Numbered from the stretch's first letter, positions 1-9,114 are shown. The stretch: DNA of 47,833 nucleotides from Bacteroidales bacterium (GCA_016283745.1 JAEENM010000003.1:1-47833); one strand, 5' to 3'. The notes: generated from the letters alone by a model not told the origin. Program-made: numbers and translations.

Positions 1-121
1 TGGCATATTGTGTCTCCGTAACCACTATGCGCTGTGTTTTAGCACATTATCGTGCAATGTAGCAATTGGTGGTTCGGAGTGTCTAATATGCTGTATGATA
101 ATTACAAGCAAACGTTGAAGT

Positions 122-3100
122 ATGAAGAGATTTCTTTTATCGCTGGCTCTTGTTGTCGCCACGGCCTTGTGTATGGCTCAAAACAACACAGTAAACCTCG
201 GCTTCGTAGGTACCGGTCTCGACGGGACGTATAAGTGTTTAAGCAGTGTGAAAGTGGAAAACCTTTCGCGCGGCTGGACCGAGACACTCGTCTATCCCGA
301 CACCATTTTGACATTGACAGCCTCCGTGGGCATAGCAGAAGCCGATGAAGAGGACTTCTCACTCGAGGGGTATCCCAATCCATTTGGTGGCAACACAATG
401 GTTTCGTTGCAGCTGCCCCGTTCCGAAGATGTTTATTTGCAGATTTACGACCTCAGCGGACGTCGCATTGCCGAACACAGACAAACACTCCCGGCCGGCC
501 GTCATGCTTTCCGCATTACGTTGCGCGAGCCGCAACTGTATATGCTTGTGGCATCGACAAGCGAGGGACACACCTCGCTCAAGCTCCTGAACCAATCGTC
601 GGGTGAAACTAACGCAATAACCGACTGCGGGCCTGTAAAATCGCCGTCGTTGAAAATGAGGAGCAGCCAGACTTTCCAGCTCGGCGACTTTATGCGTTAC
701 ACAGGATATATCATTAACGGCAACGATACCACTGGCAGTAACATCATCACCCAGATGCAGAACGGCAGCGAGATGATAATGCTCCAATTTGCTGAAAAGC
801 CTATCGTTACAACTAGTGCAATAGATTCTGTAACAGGAACTTCTGTATACTGTGGCGGTGCGATAACATCCGATGGCGGAGCAATAGTCTATCAGCGTGG
901 CGTCTGTTGGAGTACTTCGCAAAATCCGACAGTTTACGATGGCCATACCACTGACGGTGTTGGCAACGGATCTTATACGAGTGTTGCTACAGGACTAACC
1001 CCCGGCACCTTATATTATATACGTGCATATGCAACAAACACAGCCGGCACTTCGTACGGCAATCAGTTGACATTCACCACTCCTGTGCTACCCACGGTAA
1101 CAACGGCTCAAGTGTCGGGCGTGTGGGTTGACACAGCGGTGAGCGGCGGCAACGTAACCAGCGACGGCGGTGCTGCCGTTATCGCCCGAGGCGTGTGTTG
1201 GAGTACCTCGCCCAATCCTACTGACGCCGACAGCCATACTTCCGACAGCAATGGGGCAGGAGCATTCGTAAGCCGCATAGCGGGACTTGCTACAGGCACC
1301 ACCTATTATCTTCGTGCATACGCCACCAACGTGGTGGGAACTGCCTACGGCAGTCAGGAGACATTTACTACATTGCAACTTCCAGTGGTCGCTACCAATC
1401 CAGTAACCATATTTAGCGACACCACGGCCACATTCTCCGGCTTACTCACTTCACACGGGGATGCGGCTGTAACGGTACGCGGTTTTTGCTGGGACACTTT
1501 GCCCAATCCTACCGTGGCGGGTAACCACACTACCAACCTTACCACCACCATAGGTGCTTTCTCCGACAGCGTGAGCACCCTTTCCATGGGTACCACTTAT
1601 TATGTGCGTGCATACGCCACAAGCTCATTGGGCACAGGCTATGGTCAGACAGAGATGTTCACAACAATGGGAGTGCCCGTTGTTGTTACCGACAGTGTTA
1701 GCCACATCACAACATCCTCGGCATCATTTTATGGCAAAACCACTTTCGACGGTGGAGCCACTATTACTGCAAGGGGATTCTGTTGGAGCACGTTCCCCAA
1801 TCCCACTATTTCCGACAATGTTGTACAATCCGGCAACGGGTTGGGTGCTTACTACCGCACTGTATCGCAACTGAATCCAGGTACTGTGTATTACGTGCGC
1901 GCATACGCCACCAATGTTTATGGAACAGGCTACGGCAACACGATAACTATAAACACCGTAAATCCGGAATTCTCGGTGTCGCCATTGCGAACCATCGGTT
2001 TCTCTACCGGCAACCTGCAGTATTCGGCATCGGGAAGCCACGCCACCCTCGACAGCACAGCCCCAGGCTCTTGGCGTTTCGCCCCCAACCAATACGACAC
2101 TGTGGGAGTGGCCATAAACTCTACTATATCCGACACCACCACGGCTTGGATAGACTTGTTCGGTTGGGGTACTTCGGGACATAATGGCCATCACCCTTAT
2201 CTCAACACAACAAACCGTCCAAGCTATGACATGGGATACAACAGCCTTGCTGCTACCAATTACGATTGGGGGACGTTCAACGCCATCCTTAACGGCGGCA
2301 ACCAGCCCGGACAGTGGTTCACTCTTACTCGCGAAGAATGGGAATACATACTCTTCAACCGCGACGGTGCTGCTTACAAACGTGGCTTTGCCACGGTGTG
2401 CGGAGTGCCGGGAGTGCTGCTTCTCCCCGACAGTTGGTCGAACCCGATGGGAACATCTTTTATAACAGGTTATGGCAACGGCTATGCAACCAATGTTTAT
2501 AACTCCTACCAATGGTCCACTATGGAGTCGTACGGTGCCATTTTCCTGCCTGCTGCCGGCTATCGTATCGACAGTGTTAATGTTGTCGGTGTTAGCGATT
2601 ACGGACATTATTGGACTGCTACGGCTGACAGTAATACACAAACCAAATATGTGTCATTCACCTCGACCGGTATAATCGTCGATGGTTATCACAACAATCA
2701 GGGACGTTCGGTGCGTCTGGTGCGTATCCTTGCCGAAAGACCAAAGGTTACAACAGACTCTTTGAAATGGATAATAAGCGACAGCGCCACGGTTTATGGC
2801 ACTCTGTCATCCGAAGGCCGTGTAAACGTGACAGCCTGCGGCTTCTGTTGGAGCACGTCGCCCAATCCCACTGTTAATGACAATGTGGCGTATGCCAACT
2901 TGCATTCGCCCGCAACAGGCTCTTATTCCATTAGAATCCCGAACCTTATGGCTGGCACGAAATATTACATTCGTTTCTTCGCCATTAACCAAGATGGTGT
3001 GGGTTACGGCAACGAGGAGATATTTACCACCCTTGGGAACGGCGTTTCAGGAAAATTCTCGGTATTCACCGATAGAAAAATACGTTTCTCGCACGGCAAC

Positions 3101-3838
3101 CTTCAGTATTCGGGCCGTGATACACACCTTAATGCCAATGGTGATACAGTGCGCGGGACATTCCAATTCGCTTGGTATCAGAACGAAATAATTGGTAATG
3201 CGAACAACGGCCTTATTTCGGACACCAATTTGGGTTGGATAGACCTCTTTGGTTGGGGAACGTCGGGTTCGCAACATGTTCCTACTCTTTACGATACAGC
3301 CGACTCTCTGTACGGAAACGACAGCACCGATATTAGTGGAACGTCTAATGATTGGGGCGTTCAAAACGAGATCTATAGTCCTCTGTTGGATAGTATATTC
3401 CCTGCTGGTACTTGGCGCACACTCACCAAGGCCGAGATGGTGTATCTGCTCCACACCCGTCCGTTGGCCAATAACAAGATGGGCTGTGCCATTGTCGACG
3501 GTATGCGTGGTTTGGTGCTGCTGCCCGACGAATGGATACAGCCTGCGGGAATCTCCTTTATACCAGGATTTTTCAACTATTTCGCCAATATTTACTACAC
3601 TGGTCACTGGGCCGAGATGGAGAACCATGGCGCTGTGTTCCTGCCCTTTGCCGGCACACGTGAGGGTAATGTGGCTACCAACGAGAGAAACATTGGTGCA
3701 TACTGGAACTCCACCGCCGACGGAGTGAATAGCGCATCGTTTATTACGTTTACCAACGACTCCATTAGTTTCAATCTCTCCCTATACCGTCATATGGGTA
3801 TATCGGTGCGTCTGGCAAGAGATGAGAGCAACTGGTAG
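122..3838 (+). CDS. Secreted surface protein: N-terminal sorting-like domain, Fn3-like repeats, two FISUMP/C-type-lectin-like domains
   Basis: A 1238-residue exported protein. Residues 1-19 are a signal peptide (MKRFLLSLALVVATALCMA, then QN). Residues about 76-157 look like a T9SS type A sorting domain: YPNPFGGNT near residue 84, then YDLSGRR, a PAGRH turn and a final YMLVAS strand. That domain is normally C-terminal. Residues about 228-614 hold four Fn3-like repeats sharing the signature GxCWSTxPNPT...YYxRAYATNxxGTxYG, and a fifth lies at about 874-974. Two domains of about 250 residues (about 617-867 and 978-1238) share FSxGNLQYS, WIDLFGWGTSG, a LLLPD(S/E)W strand, YW(T/N)(A/S)TAD and GxSVRLxR, the pattern of FISUMP/C-type-lectin-like surface modules. 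Role inferred: surface display or ligand binding; no catalytic motif seen. ATG at 122 is the signal-peptide start. No TAnnTTTG promoter is visible in bases 1-121, so it may follow a gene outside the window. Confidence 0.85.
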   Translation: MKRFLLSLALVVATALCMAQNNTVNLGFVGTGLDGTYKCLSSVKVENLSRGWTETLVYPDTILTLTASVGIAEADEEDFSLEGYPNPFGGNTMVSLQLPRSEDVYLQIYDLSGRRIAEHRQTLPAGRHAFRITLREPQLYMLVASTSEGHTSLKLLNQSSGETNAITDCGPVKSPSLKMRSSQTFQLGDFMRYTGYIINGNDTTGSNIITQMQNGSEMIMLQFAEKPIVTTSAIDSVTGTSVYCGGAITSDGGAIVYQRGVCWSTSQNPTVYDGHTTDGVGNGSYTSVATGLTPGTLYYIRAYATNTAGTSYGNQLTFTTPVLPTVTTAQVSGVWVDTAVSGGNVTSDGGAAVIARGVCWSTSPNPTDADSHTSDSNGAGAFVSRIAGLATGTTYYLRAYATNVVGTAYGSQETFTTLQLPVVATNPVTIFSDTTATFSGLLTSHGDAAVTVRGFCWDTLPNPTVAGNHTTNLTTTIGAFSDSVSTLSMGTTYYVRAYATSSLGTGYGQTEMFTTMGVPVVVTDSVSHITTSSASFYGKTTFDGGATITARGFCWSTFPNPTISDNVVQSGNGLGAYYRTVSQLNPGTVYYVRAYATNVYGTGYGNTITINTVNPEFSVSPLRTIGFSTGNLQYSASGSHATLDSTAPGSWRFAPNQYDTVGVAINSTISDTTTAWIDLFGWGTSGHNGHHPYLNTTNRPSYDMGYNSLAATNYDWGTFNAILNGGNQPGQWFTLTREEWEYILFNRDGAAYKRGFATVCGVPGVLLLPDSWSNPMGTSFITGYGNGYATNVYNSYQWSTMESYGAIFLPAAGYRIDSVNVVGVSDYGHYWTATADSNTQTKYVSFTSTGIIVDGYHNNQGRSVRLVRILAERPKVTTDSLKWIISDSATVYGTLSSEGRVNVTACGFCWSTSPNPTVNDNVAYANLHSPATGSYSIRIPNLMAGTKYYIRFFAINQDGVGYGNEEIFTTLGNGVSGKFSVFTDRKIRFSHGNLQYSGRDTHLNANGDTVRGTFQFAWYQNEIIGNANNGLISDTNLGWIDLFGWGTSGSQHVPTLYDTADSLYGNDSTDISGTSNDWGVQNEIYSPLLDSIFPAGTWRTLTKAEMVYLLHTRPLANNKMGCAIVDGMRGLVLLPDEWIQPAGISFIPGFFNYFANIYYTGHWAEMENHGAVFLPFAGTREGNVATNERNIGAYWNSTADGVNSASFITFTNDSISFNLSLYRHMGISVRLARDESNW

Positions 3839-3864
3839 TACGCCGAATCATTCGGTTTGCAAAT

Positions 3865-3898
3865 AAAAAAGAGCCGTTGTTGCGGCTCTTTTTTTTGT
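3865..3898. terminator. Bidirectional intrinsic terminator
   Basis: The stem AAAAAAGAGCCG / CGGCTCTTTTTT has a 6-base TTGTTG loop. A long T-run follows on the plus strand, and the A-run before the stem gives a T-run on the minus strand. It lies between two convergent genes (ends 3838 and 3926), so it can serve both. Confidence 0.9.
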
Positions 3899-3925
3899 CT
3901 GAAAATATATATTCAGATGTGTTTT

Positions 3926-4402
3926 TTAGAAGTTGGTGTCGATGTCGAAATCATCGATGTCGGTGGTGGTGCCTTCGTTGCTCTCACCGTCGGTTTGCGG
4001 CTCATCGTCGCGGTGACGGCGTCCGCCGTGTTGCAGCGATATGATGAGGGCACCGATCATGCGGGTGAGCTCCATCAGCGAGTTGCGGGAGGCTTCGCGA
4101 CCTTCTTCTGTAAGCATTCCTGTCTTGCTTGCTATTTCGGTGAAAACCACGCATTCGCGGATTGCCGTTTTCGAGATTTTCAGGTAGTGCTCGAATTGGG
4201 CTTTGTTGCGCGAAGAGCCTTCGGCTATGTTCAGCCCGATGGCGTAAGACGAGTTGCAGAAACATTTGGCAAGCTCTTTTTCAGCTTTGGTGGAGGCTTC
4301 CTTGAGGTTGGTCATAACCCACTGGCTGTAGTCGATAGCTTTGCCGTAGATGCGCAGGTCTTCGAAACGGTAAAAACTTGTGGTGCGTTCGTTTGGTTCC
4401 AT
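3926..4402 (-). CDS. Four-helix-bundle protein (S23/23S rRNA-intervening-sequence family)
   Basis: A 158-residue protein. Residues about 8-125 match the four-helix-bundle family (S23/IVP, also related in fold to Avd): an RFEDLRIYGKA start helix, then SSYAIGLNIAEGSSRN (the family's NIAEG motif), then a helix with FEHYLKISKTAIRE, and a last helix ending LTRMIGALI. The acidic, charged tail (about 126-158, rich in D, E, T and R) is outside the core. The family was first noticed inside intervening sequences of 23S rRNA genes, but free-standing copies are common in Bacteroidetes and their job is unknown. It starts 40 bases after the acyl-CoA ligase stop on the same strand, so co-transcription is likely. 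No reverse transcriptase or other mobile-element gene is nearby. Confidence 0.8.
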   Translation of the reverse strand: MEPNERTTSFYRFEDLRIYGKAIDYSQWVMTNLKEASTKAEKELAKCFCNSSYAIGLNIAEGSSRNKAQFEHYLKISKTAIRECVVFTEIASKTGMLTEEGREASRNSLMELTRMIGALIISLQHGGRRHRDDEPQTDGESNEGTTTDIDDFDIDTNF

Positions 4403-4442
4403 AGTAAAGGGGTGTTTAAAGTTATTATTTGATTATTTTTAT

Positions 4443-6209
4443 TTACTTGAAAAGTTCGTCTATCTCTGTTTGGTAACGGCTCATCACCTTGCGGCGTTTG
4501 ATTTTGAGGGTGGGGGTGAGCATTCCGTTGGCTTCGCTCCATGTGTCGGCAACAAGTTTGAAACGTTTCACCTGCTCTGTCTCGCCGAAGAATTTGTTGT
4601 ATTTGTCCATTACTTTTTTATAGCGTTCGAGGGTCTGTTTGTCCTCGATCATCTCCTGCGGTGTCTCGCAGTTGATGCCGTGGCGTTTCTGCCAGTCGCG
4701 CAGAAATTCGAAGTCGGGGGCTATCAAAGCGGCGGCGAATTTCTGGCCTTCGCCTACAACCATCATGTCGAGCACAAATGGCGATTCTTTGAATTTTTCC
4801 TCTATTACTTCGGGGTTCACGAATTTTCCCATCGATGTTTTGAATAGGCTCTTGATACGTCCTGTGATACGCAGCTGTCCTTCGGGTTCGAAGAAACCGG
4901 TGTCGCCGGTGTGGAACCATCCTTCGCTGTCTATCACTTCGGCGGTGAGCTCGGGGGCTTTGTAGTAGCCCAGCATCACGCTCTTACCGCGGCAGATGAT
5001 TTCTTTCGTTTCGGGGTCTATCTTCACTTCGATGCCGCGCAGCGGGGGGCCGGCGGTGCCGAATTTGATGCCGTTGTCGTCGTTTGTGGTTACTGCAATA
5101 ACGGGAGCCGTCTCGGTAAGTCCGTAGCCTTCGTGCAGTCGCAGTCCCACGCAGGTGAAGAACCTCGACAGGCGAGGCTGTATGGCGGCTCCGCCGGATA
5201 CCACTTTCTTGCACTCTCCGCCGAAGATGTCGCGGATGGCGTGGTACACTATCTTGTCGGCTATTTTCCATTTTAGTTTCCATAACCACGAATGACTGCC
5301 TATCTCGTAGTCCATTCCGAAATCGAGTGTCCAGTAGAACAATGATTTCTTTATGCCTTTGAGGCTTTCTCCTTTGCGGTAGATTTTGTCGTAAACTTTT
5401 TCCAGCACACGGGGCACGCAGGTAACGATATGCGGGCGTGCCACTTTCATGTTGTCCACGGCTTTGCCTATGTTCTCGGCGTAGTAGGTGTTCATGCCTT
5501 GGTACTGATAGAGGTAGTTCATCATGCGCTCGTAGATGTGGCACAGGGGCAGGAAACTGAGTGCGCGTGTGAATGTCTTGTCAAGTATGTAGCAGGTGCC
5601 GTAGATGTTGGTGATAATGTTCTGGTGGCTGAGCATCACACCTTTCGGGAAACCAGTGGTGCCCGAAGTGTAGATCATCGTCACCATGTCGGTGGTTTTG
5701 ATGGAGTCTTTGATCTCCTTCACCCTTTCGGGATTGGGGTTGGCTTTGCCGAGGTTCACAAGTTCCTGAAAGTTCGAGGTGTTTTCGTTCTGTTTCTTGA
5801 AGGTGAAAATTTTCTGTACCTTGGTAAGTTCTGGCAGTATGTTGCTTATCTTGCGCAGAAGTTCCGGGCCTTCGAGGAAAATCAGCTTCACTTCGGCGTG
5901 GTCGAGGATGTAACGGTAGTCGTCCTCGCTGATGGTGGGGTAAATGGGCACCAGAACGGCGCCTACCTGCTGTATGCCCATGTCGAGATAGTTCCATTCG
6001 GGGCGGCTGGTGGAGATAAGTGCAACTTTGTCGCCGGGCTGTATGCCAAGCTGCAGGAGTCCGTAGCTGACGTTGTTGGCGGTCTCGATATACTCGTCGA
6101 GATAGTGTTCAGTCCATTCGCCGTCTTGTTTGGCAGTGAATACCGGTGGGTTGTTTGGATAGTTTTCTTTTCGATAGTCTAGGATGTCGAATAATCTTGT
6201 TATTTCCAT
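4443..6209 (-). CDS. Long-chain fatty acid--CoA ligase (AMP-forming)
   Basis: A 588-residue member of the ANL superfamily that activates fatty acids to acyl-CoA through an acyl-adenylate. Motifs in order: the P-loop-like A3 motif TSGTTGFPKG at residues 181-190; an adenine-pocket segment GYGLTETAPV at 361-370; the ribose-binding/hinge motif GWFHTGDTG at 430-438; and ITGRIKSLFKTSMGKFVNPE at about 448-467, containing the region before the C-terminal lid. The length suits the FadD/FACL class of about 600 residues. It is probably cytoplasmic or membrane-peripheral, and chain-length preference cannot be read from the sequence. It sits between a DHOD-like gene (upstream, 73-base gap) and the four-helix-bundle gene (downstream). 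No own TAnnTTTG promoter is seen, so it may be read through from 7297-7304. Confidence 0.93.
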   Translation of the reverse strand: MEITRLFDILDYRKENYPNNPPVFTAKQDGEWTEHYLDEYIETANNVSYGLLQLGIQPGDKVALISTSRPEWNYLDMGIQQVGAVLVPIYPTISEDDYRYILDHAEVKLIFLEGPELLRKISNILPELTKVQKIFTFKKQNENTSNFQELVNLGKANPNPERVKEIKDSIKTTDMVTMIYTSGTTGFPKGVMLSHQNIITNIYGTCYILDKTFTRALSFLPLCHIYERMMNYLYQYQGMNTYYAENIGKAVDNMKVARPHIVTCVPRVLEKVYDKIYRKGESLKGIKKSLFYWTLDFGMDYEIGSHSWLWKLKWKIADKIVYHAIRDIFGGECKKVVSGGAAIQPRLSRFFTCVGLRLHEGYGLTETAPVIAVTTNDDNGIKFGTAGPPLRGIEVKIDPETKEIICRGKSVMLGYYKAPELTAEVIDSEGWFHTGDTGFFEPEGQLRITGRIKSLFKTSMGKFVNPEVIEEKFKESPFVLDMMVVGEGQKFAAALIAPDFEFLRDWQKRHGINCETPQEMIEDKQTLERYKKVMDKYNKFFGETEQVKRFKLVADTWSEANGMLTPTLKIKRRKVMSRYQTEIDELFK

Positions 6210-6248
6210 AAAAGTGGAGTTTGGTTAGTTTTTTTATGAATAAGCGAA

Positions 6249-6277
6249 ACCCTCTCCGTTTGCGTGTCGGAAAGGGT
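6249..6277. other. Intergenic hairpin
   Basis: The inverted repeat ACCCTCTCCG / CGGAAAGGGT pairs at 9 of 10 positions around a 9-base loop. It lies between the DHOD-like gene and the acyl-CoA ligase gene on the minus strand. No T-run follows directly on either strand, so it is more likely an mRNA-processing or attenuating structure than a full intrinsic terminator. Confidence 0.5.
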
Positions 6278-6282
6278 GGCTA

Positions 6283-7269
6283 CTAGTTTATTTCGGAAAA
6301 ATATTTCATGAAATGTATTCTCTCGAACTGCGATACGTCCTGTGACGTCTTGATGGACATTGAACCTTGGAATTCGCTGATGGTGTTGAAGTTGTTATGT
6401 TCCATCCATTGTTTCAGCTCGTTGTTGAGGGTGGCTATATGTTCGATGCCGTTTTTGTAGAGGGTCGAAACCACCTGTACCGAGTCGGCGCCGGCAAGGA
6501 GCATTTTCACCACGTCGTTGCCGGTGTAAACGCCGCCCGAGGCCGATATGTCGCAACGTATCTTTTTCGACAGTATGGCTGTCCAGCGCAGAGGCATAAA
6601 AATATCGTTGGGCGTGCCAGTTATGGGACCGTGTACAATCTTGCGTGTGTCCACATCGATGTCCCAGCTGGCCGGGCGGTTGAACAGTGTTACTGCCGAG
6701 ATGCCGGTCCACGAGAGCTGCTGCATAAACTTGGCGAGGTCCGTGAAATAGGAGCCGACCTTGATGATCAGCGGTATGGAGATGATGCGGCGCAGCGACT
6801 GTATGGTGTCGGTAAACAGACGCTGAATATCGTCGTGCGAGGTGTTGACGTTGAAAGGCAGGTAAAGAAGGTTTATCTCCAAGGCATCGCAACCCGCATC
6901 CTGAAAGTGTTTTGCGTAGTTCACCCAGTTGCCGAAGGTGTTGCAGTTGATGCTGCCGATGATGGGCATGGGGAACTCGCGCTTGGCGTTGCGTACCAGA
7001 TTGAGATATTGTTCTAAAGCGTTGGATTCTATGTGGTTGGCGATGTAGTCGTAGCTGTCGCCGAAAGTTTCGTAGGGGGTGTAGTAGTTGGCGGCGTTTT
7101 TCTTGATATCGAACAGAATTTGCTCTTCAAAAATCGATTTTAGCACCACCGCTCCTGCTCCGGCTTTGTACATTTTCTCCAGTCCCTGCATTGTTGTGGA
7201 TAGTCCGCAACTGCCTACTATAACGGGCGAGGCCATGTCCAAGCCTACGAATTTTGTTCTTGTGTCCAT
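6283..7269 (-). CDS. Dihydroorotate dehydrogenase-like flavoprotein
   Basis: A 328-residue TIM-barrel protein of the class 1 DHOD fold, expected to bind FMN. Visible family segments: GLDMASPVIVGSCGLS (about 9-24), GAGAVVLKS (37-45), IGSINCNT (104-111), DALEINLLYLPFN (128-140), IPLIIKVG (165-172), and the C-terminal phosphate-binding stretch SASGGVYTGNDVVKMLLAGAD (about 242-262). True class 1 DHODs carry an N-x-S-C-P-N substrate loop; here the equivalent reads N-L-L-Y-L-P-F-N, so the catalytic cysteine is absent and pyrimidine synthesis is unlikely to be its job. The start was set at the Met at 7269: the in-frame Met 30 bases upstream (7299) would overlap the -7 promoter box. Confidence 0.85.
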   Translation of the reverse strand: MDTRTKFVGLDMASPVIVGSCGLSTTMQGLEKMYKAGAGAVVLKSIFEEQILFDIKKNAANYYTPYETFGDSYDYIANHIESNALEQYLNLVRNAKREFPMPIIGSINCNTFGNWVNYAKHFQDAGCDALEINLLYLPFNVNTSHDDIQRLFTDTIQSLRRIISIPLIIKVGSYFTDLAKFMQQLSWTGISAVTLFNRPASWDIDVDTRKIVHGPITGTPNDIFMPLRWTAILSKKIRCDISASGGVYTGNDVVKMLLAGADSVQVVSTLYKNGIEHIATLNNELKQWMEHNNFNTISEFQGSMSIKTSQDVSQFERIHFMKYFSEIN

Positions 7270-7296
7270 ATATTTTTTTTTACAAAAAATGCACTG

Positions 7297-7304
7297 CAAA
7301 GATA
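7297..7304 (-). promoter_or_regulatory. Bacteroidetes-type -7 box for the DHOD-like gene
   Basis: On the minus strand this reads TATCTTTG, an exact TAnnTTTG match, 27 bases before the chosen ATG at 7269. No clear -33 TTTG is seen. It forms a divergent promoter region with 7450-7480. Confidence 0.7.
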
Positions 7305-7449
7305 TGATTTTTTTTTGGATTATTTTGAATTTCCACCTTTTTTTTAATATTTATTTGTCTCTTAATTTTGTAAAGTGTTGGTATTCCGAAGTTTGAAAGG
7401 AGAGGGTTGTTTTAAAAATTGTTTTTTTGAAAAAATATCGGAATAATAT

Positions 7450-7480
7450 TTTGTCGAACAGCAAAAAAAACGTAACTTTG
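7450..7480 (+). promoter_or_regulatory. Bacteroidetes-type promoter (-33 TTTG, N19, -7 TAACTTTG) for the TPR gene
   Basis: TTTG at 7450-7453, a 19-base spacer, then TAACTTTG at 7473-7480. This matches the established Bacteroidetes sigma consensus TTTG-N19-TAnnTTTG. The ATG follows 31 bases later at 7512. Confidence 0.85.
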
Positions 7481-7511
7481 CAAACCAATTCTGATAAATA
7501 AAGTAGAAGAA

Positions 7512-8189
7512 ATGAAGGATAATAAAGAAAAGCAAAATGTTGAAATTGGGGAAGTTATCTCCAAAACCGAAGCGTTTATCGAAAAAAATAAGAAACTTCT
7601 GACAGGTGCAATTGTCGCCATTTTGGTGGTTATTGCCGCCATTTTCGGAATACGTGCCTACAACAACAGCCGTCAGGCTACTGCCGAGGAAGAGATTTTC
7701 GCCGCCGAGCAGTGGTTTGCAATGGACTCCCTCCAGCTTGCCATGAAAGGCAACGCCATGCACATGGGTTTTGAGGCCATAGCCGACGAATACGGCTCCA
7801 CCAAGGCAGGCAACCGCGCCAAATACTGTGCCGGCATTATCTGTCTGCGTCAGGGCGAATACCAGAGGGCTATCGACTATCTGGAATCATGCAAACTTAA
7901 GGACGATTTCACACCCATCCTTGCCAAAGTGCTTATCGGCGACGCCTACTACGAACTCGACAACGTGAAAGAGGCAGTGAATTACTACGAGAAAGCCGCC
8001 AAGATGGACGACAACGAAATGACAGCCCCATACGCCCTTTTCAAAGCAGGAATGGGCTATATGAAACTCGGTGACAACGCCAAAGCCAACGAGGCTTTCA
8101 CTCAGATAAAGGAGAAATATCCGTTCTCCACCGAGGCCCGTCAGGTAGACAAATACATCGGCGCTGCCGAGCAACTGGCCGAGGAGTGA
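7512..8189 (+). CDS. Membrane-anchored tetratricopeptide repeat protein (YfgM-like)
   Basis: A 225-residue protein with a short charged N-terminus, one transmembrane segment at about residues 30-49 (LTGAIVAILVVIAAIFGIRA), and a periplasmic domain with TPR-like helices. The clearest repeats are near residues 115-155 (CLRQGEYQRAIDYLESC, then YYELDNVKEAVNYYEKAAK) and 170-205 (MGYMKLGDNAKANEAFTQI). The arrangement resembles the YfgM/TPR_21 type, which in other bacteria acts in envelope protein folding; that role is inferred. It is transcribed from the promoter at 7450-7480 and ends at a hairpin-T-run before kdsA. Confidence 0.8.
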   Translation: MKDNKEKQNVEIGEVISKTEAFIEKNKKLLTGAIVAILVVIAAIFGIRAYNNSRQATAEEEIFAAEQWFAMDSLQLAMKGNAMHMGFEAIADEYGSTKAGNRAKYCAGIICLRQGEYQRAIDYLESCKLKDDFTPILAKVLIGDAYYELDNVKEAVNYYEKAAKMDDNEMTAPYALFKAGMGYMKLGDNAKANEAFTQIKEKYPFSTEARQVDKYIGAAEQLAEE

Positions 8190-8223
8190 CACAGCCCCGC
8201 GGCTGACGATTTTGAATTATAGA

Positions 8224-8258
8224 AGAGAGTTGTGGCCAAAAAACGCACTCTCTTTTTT
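8224..8258 (+). terminator. Intrinsic terminator after the TPR gene
   Basis: AGAGAGT (8224-8230) pairs with ACTCTCT (8247-8253) and is followed by a T-run at 8253-8258. The loop is rather long (16 bases), so strength may be moderate. It separates the TPR gene from kdsA. Confidence 0.65.
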
Positions 8259-8286
8259 GTTATAACAGAAACAAAAGTATACAGCT

Positions 8287-9114
8287 ATGATGTACCCGAA
8301 CATACCCAAGATGAAGTACACCGACACCGGCAATTTCTTCCTTATCGCCGGACCGTGTGTGGTGGAGGACAAAGTGGTCCCCTTCGAAATTGTGGAACAC
8401 CTCGTCGAAGTTACTGAACGTTTGCAAATTCCCTTCGCTTTCAAGGCATCGTACCGCAAGGCCAACCGCTCGCGCGTGGATTCGTTCACAGGCATCGGCG
8501 ACTGGGAAGCCCTCGAGCTGCTCAGCGAGATAGGCAAGAAATACAACGTGCCCATAGTTACCGACATACACAACGAGGTGGAGGCTGAGATGGCCGCGCA
8601 GTTCGTCGACGTGCTGCAGATCCCCGCTTTCCTCTGCCGTCAGACTTCGCTGCTGCAGGCCGCCGCACAGACGGGCAAGGTGGTGAACATCAAAAAAGGA
8701 CAGTTCCTCTCGCCCGAGGCAATGAAACACGCTGTGGACAAGGTGCGCTACTTCGGCGGCAAGGACATCATGATTACCGAACGCGGCACCACTTTCGGCT
8801 ATCAGGACCTTGTGGTGGATTTCCGCGGAATACCAATAATGAAAGAAAACAACGTGCCTGTGGTGATGGACATCACCCACTCGCTGCAGAAACCCAACCA
8901 GCCGGCAGGCGTTACGGGCGGCAACCCCGAACTTATCGGTATAATGGGCCGCGCCGCCGTGGCCGTTGGCGTTGACGGAATTTTCCTCGAAACACACCCT
9001 TATCCGCTCTACGCCAAGAGTGACGGCGCCAATATGCTGCGTATGGACTTTGTGGAAGATGTTCTGAAACGTCTGCTCGTTATCCACAAAGCCGCAAATT
9101 CAACTATCGAATAA
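8287..9114 (+). CDS. kdsA: 2-dehydro-3-deoxyphosphooctonate (KDO-8-P) aldolase, metal-dependent type
   Basis: A 275-residue enzyme that condenses phosphoenolpyruvate with arabinose 5-phosphate to give KDO-8-phosphate, the first committed step to the KDO of lipopolysaccharide inner core. Family motifs: IAGPCVVE (20-27), FKASYRKANRSR (52-63), GNFVDV-type VDVLQIPAFLCRQT (107-120), NIKKGQF (134-140), ITERGTTFGY (163-172), MDITHSLQ (194-201) and GIFLETHP (231-238). Cys23, His198, Glu235 and Asp246 have the spacing of the four metal ligands of class II (metal-dependent) KdsA; metal-independent enzymes have Asn at the Cys position. ATG at 8287 and the next Met codon at 8290 are equally possible starts. 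The exonuclease gene follows 17 bases downstream, so the two probably share a transcript. Confidence 0.96.
   Translation: MMYPNIPKMKYTDTGNFFLIAGPCVVEDKVVPFEIVEHLVEVTERLQIPFAFKASYRKANRSRVDSFTGIGDWEALELLSEIGKKYNVPIVTDIHNEVEAEMAAQFVDVLQIPAFLCRQTSLLQAAAQTGKVVNIKKGQFLSPEAMKHAVDKVRYFGGKDIMITERGTTFGYQDLVVDFRGIPIMKENNVPVVMDITHSLQKPNQPAGVTGGNPELIGIMGRAAVAVGVDGIFLETHPYPLYAKSDGANMLRMDFVEDVLKRLLVIHKAANSTIE

Noticed and set aside
1..121. A promoter or gene end in the first 121 bases
   Set aside because: No TAnnTTTG box, hairpin or convincing frame could be supported.
3055..4402. A diversity-generating retroelement: C-type-lectin-like C-terminus next to an Avd-like four-helix bundle
   Set aside because: No reverse transcriptase, no template/variable repeat pair seen, and the four-helix gene is on the opposite strand in a different transcript. 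Both families are common on their own.
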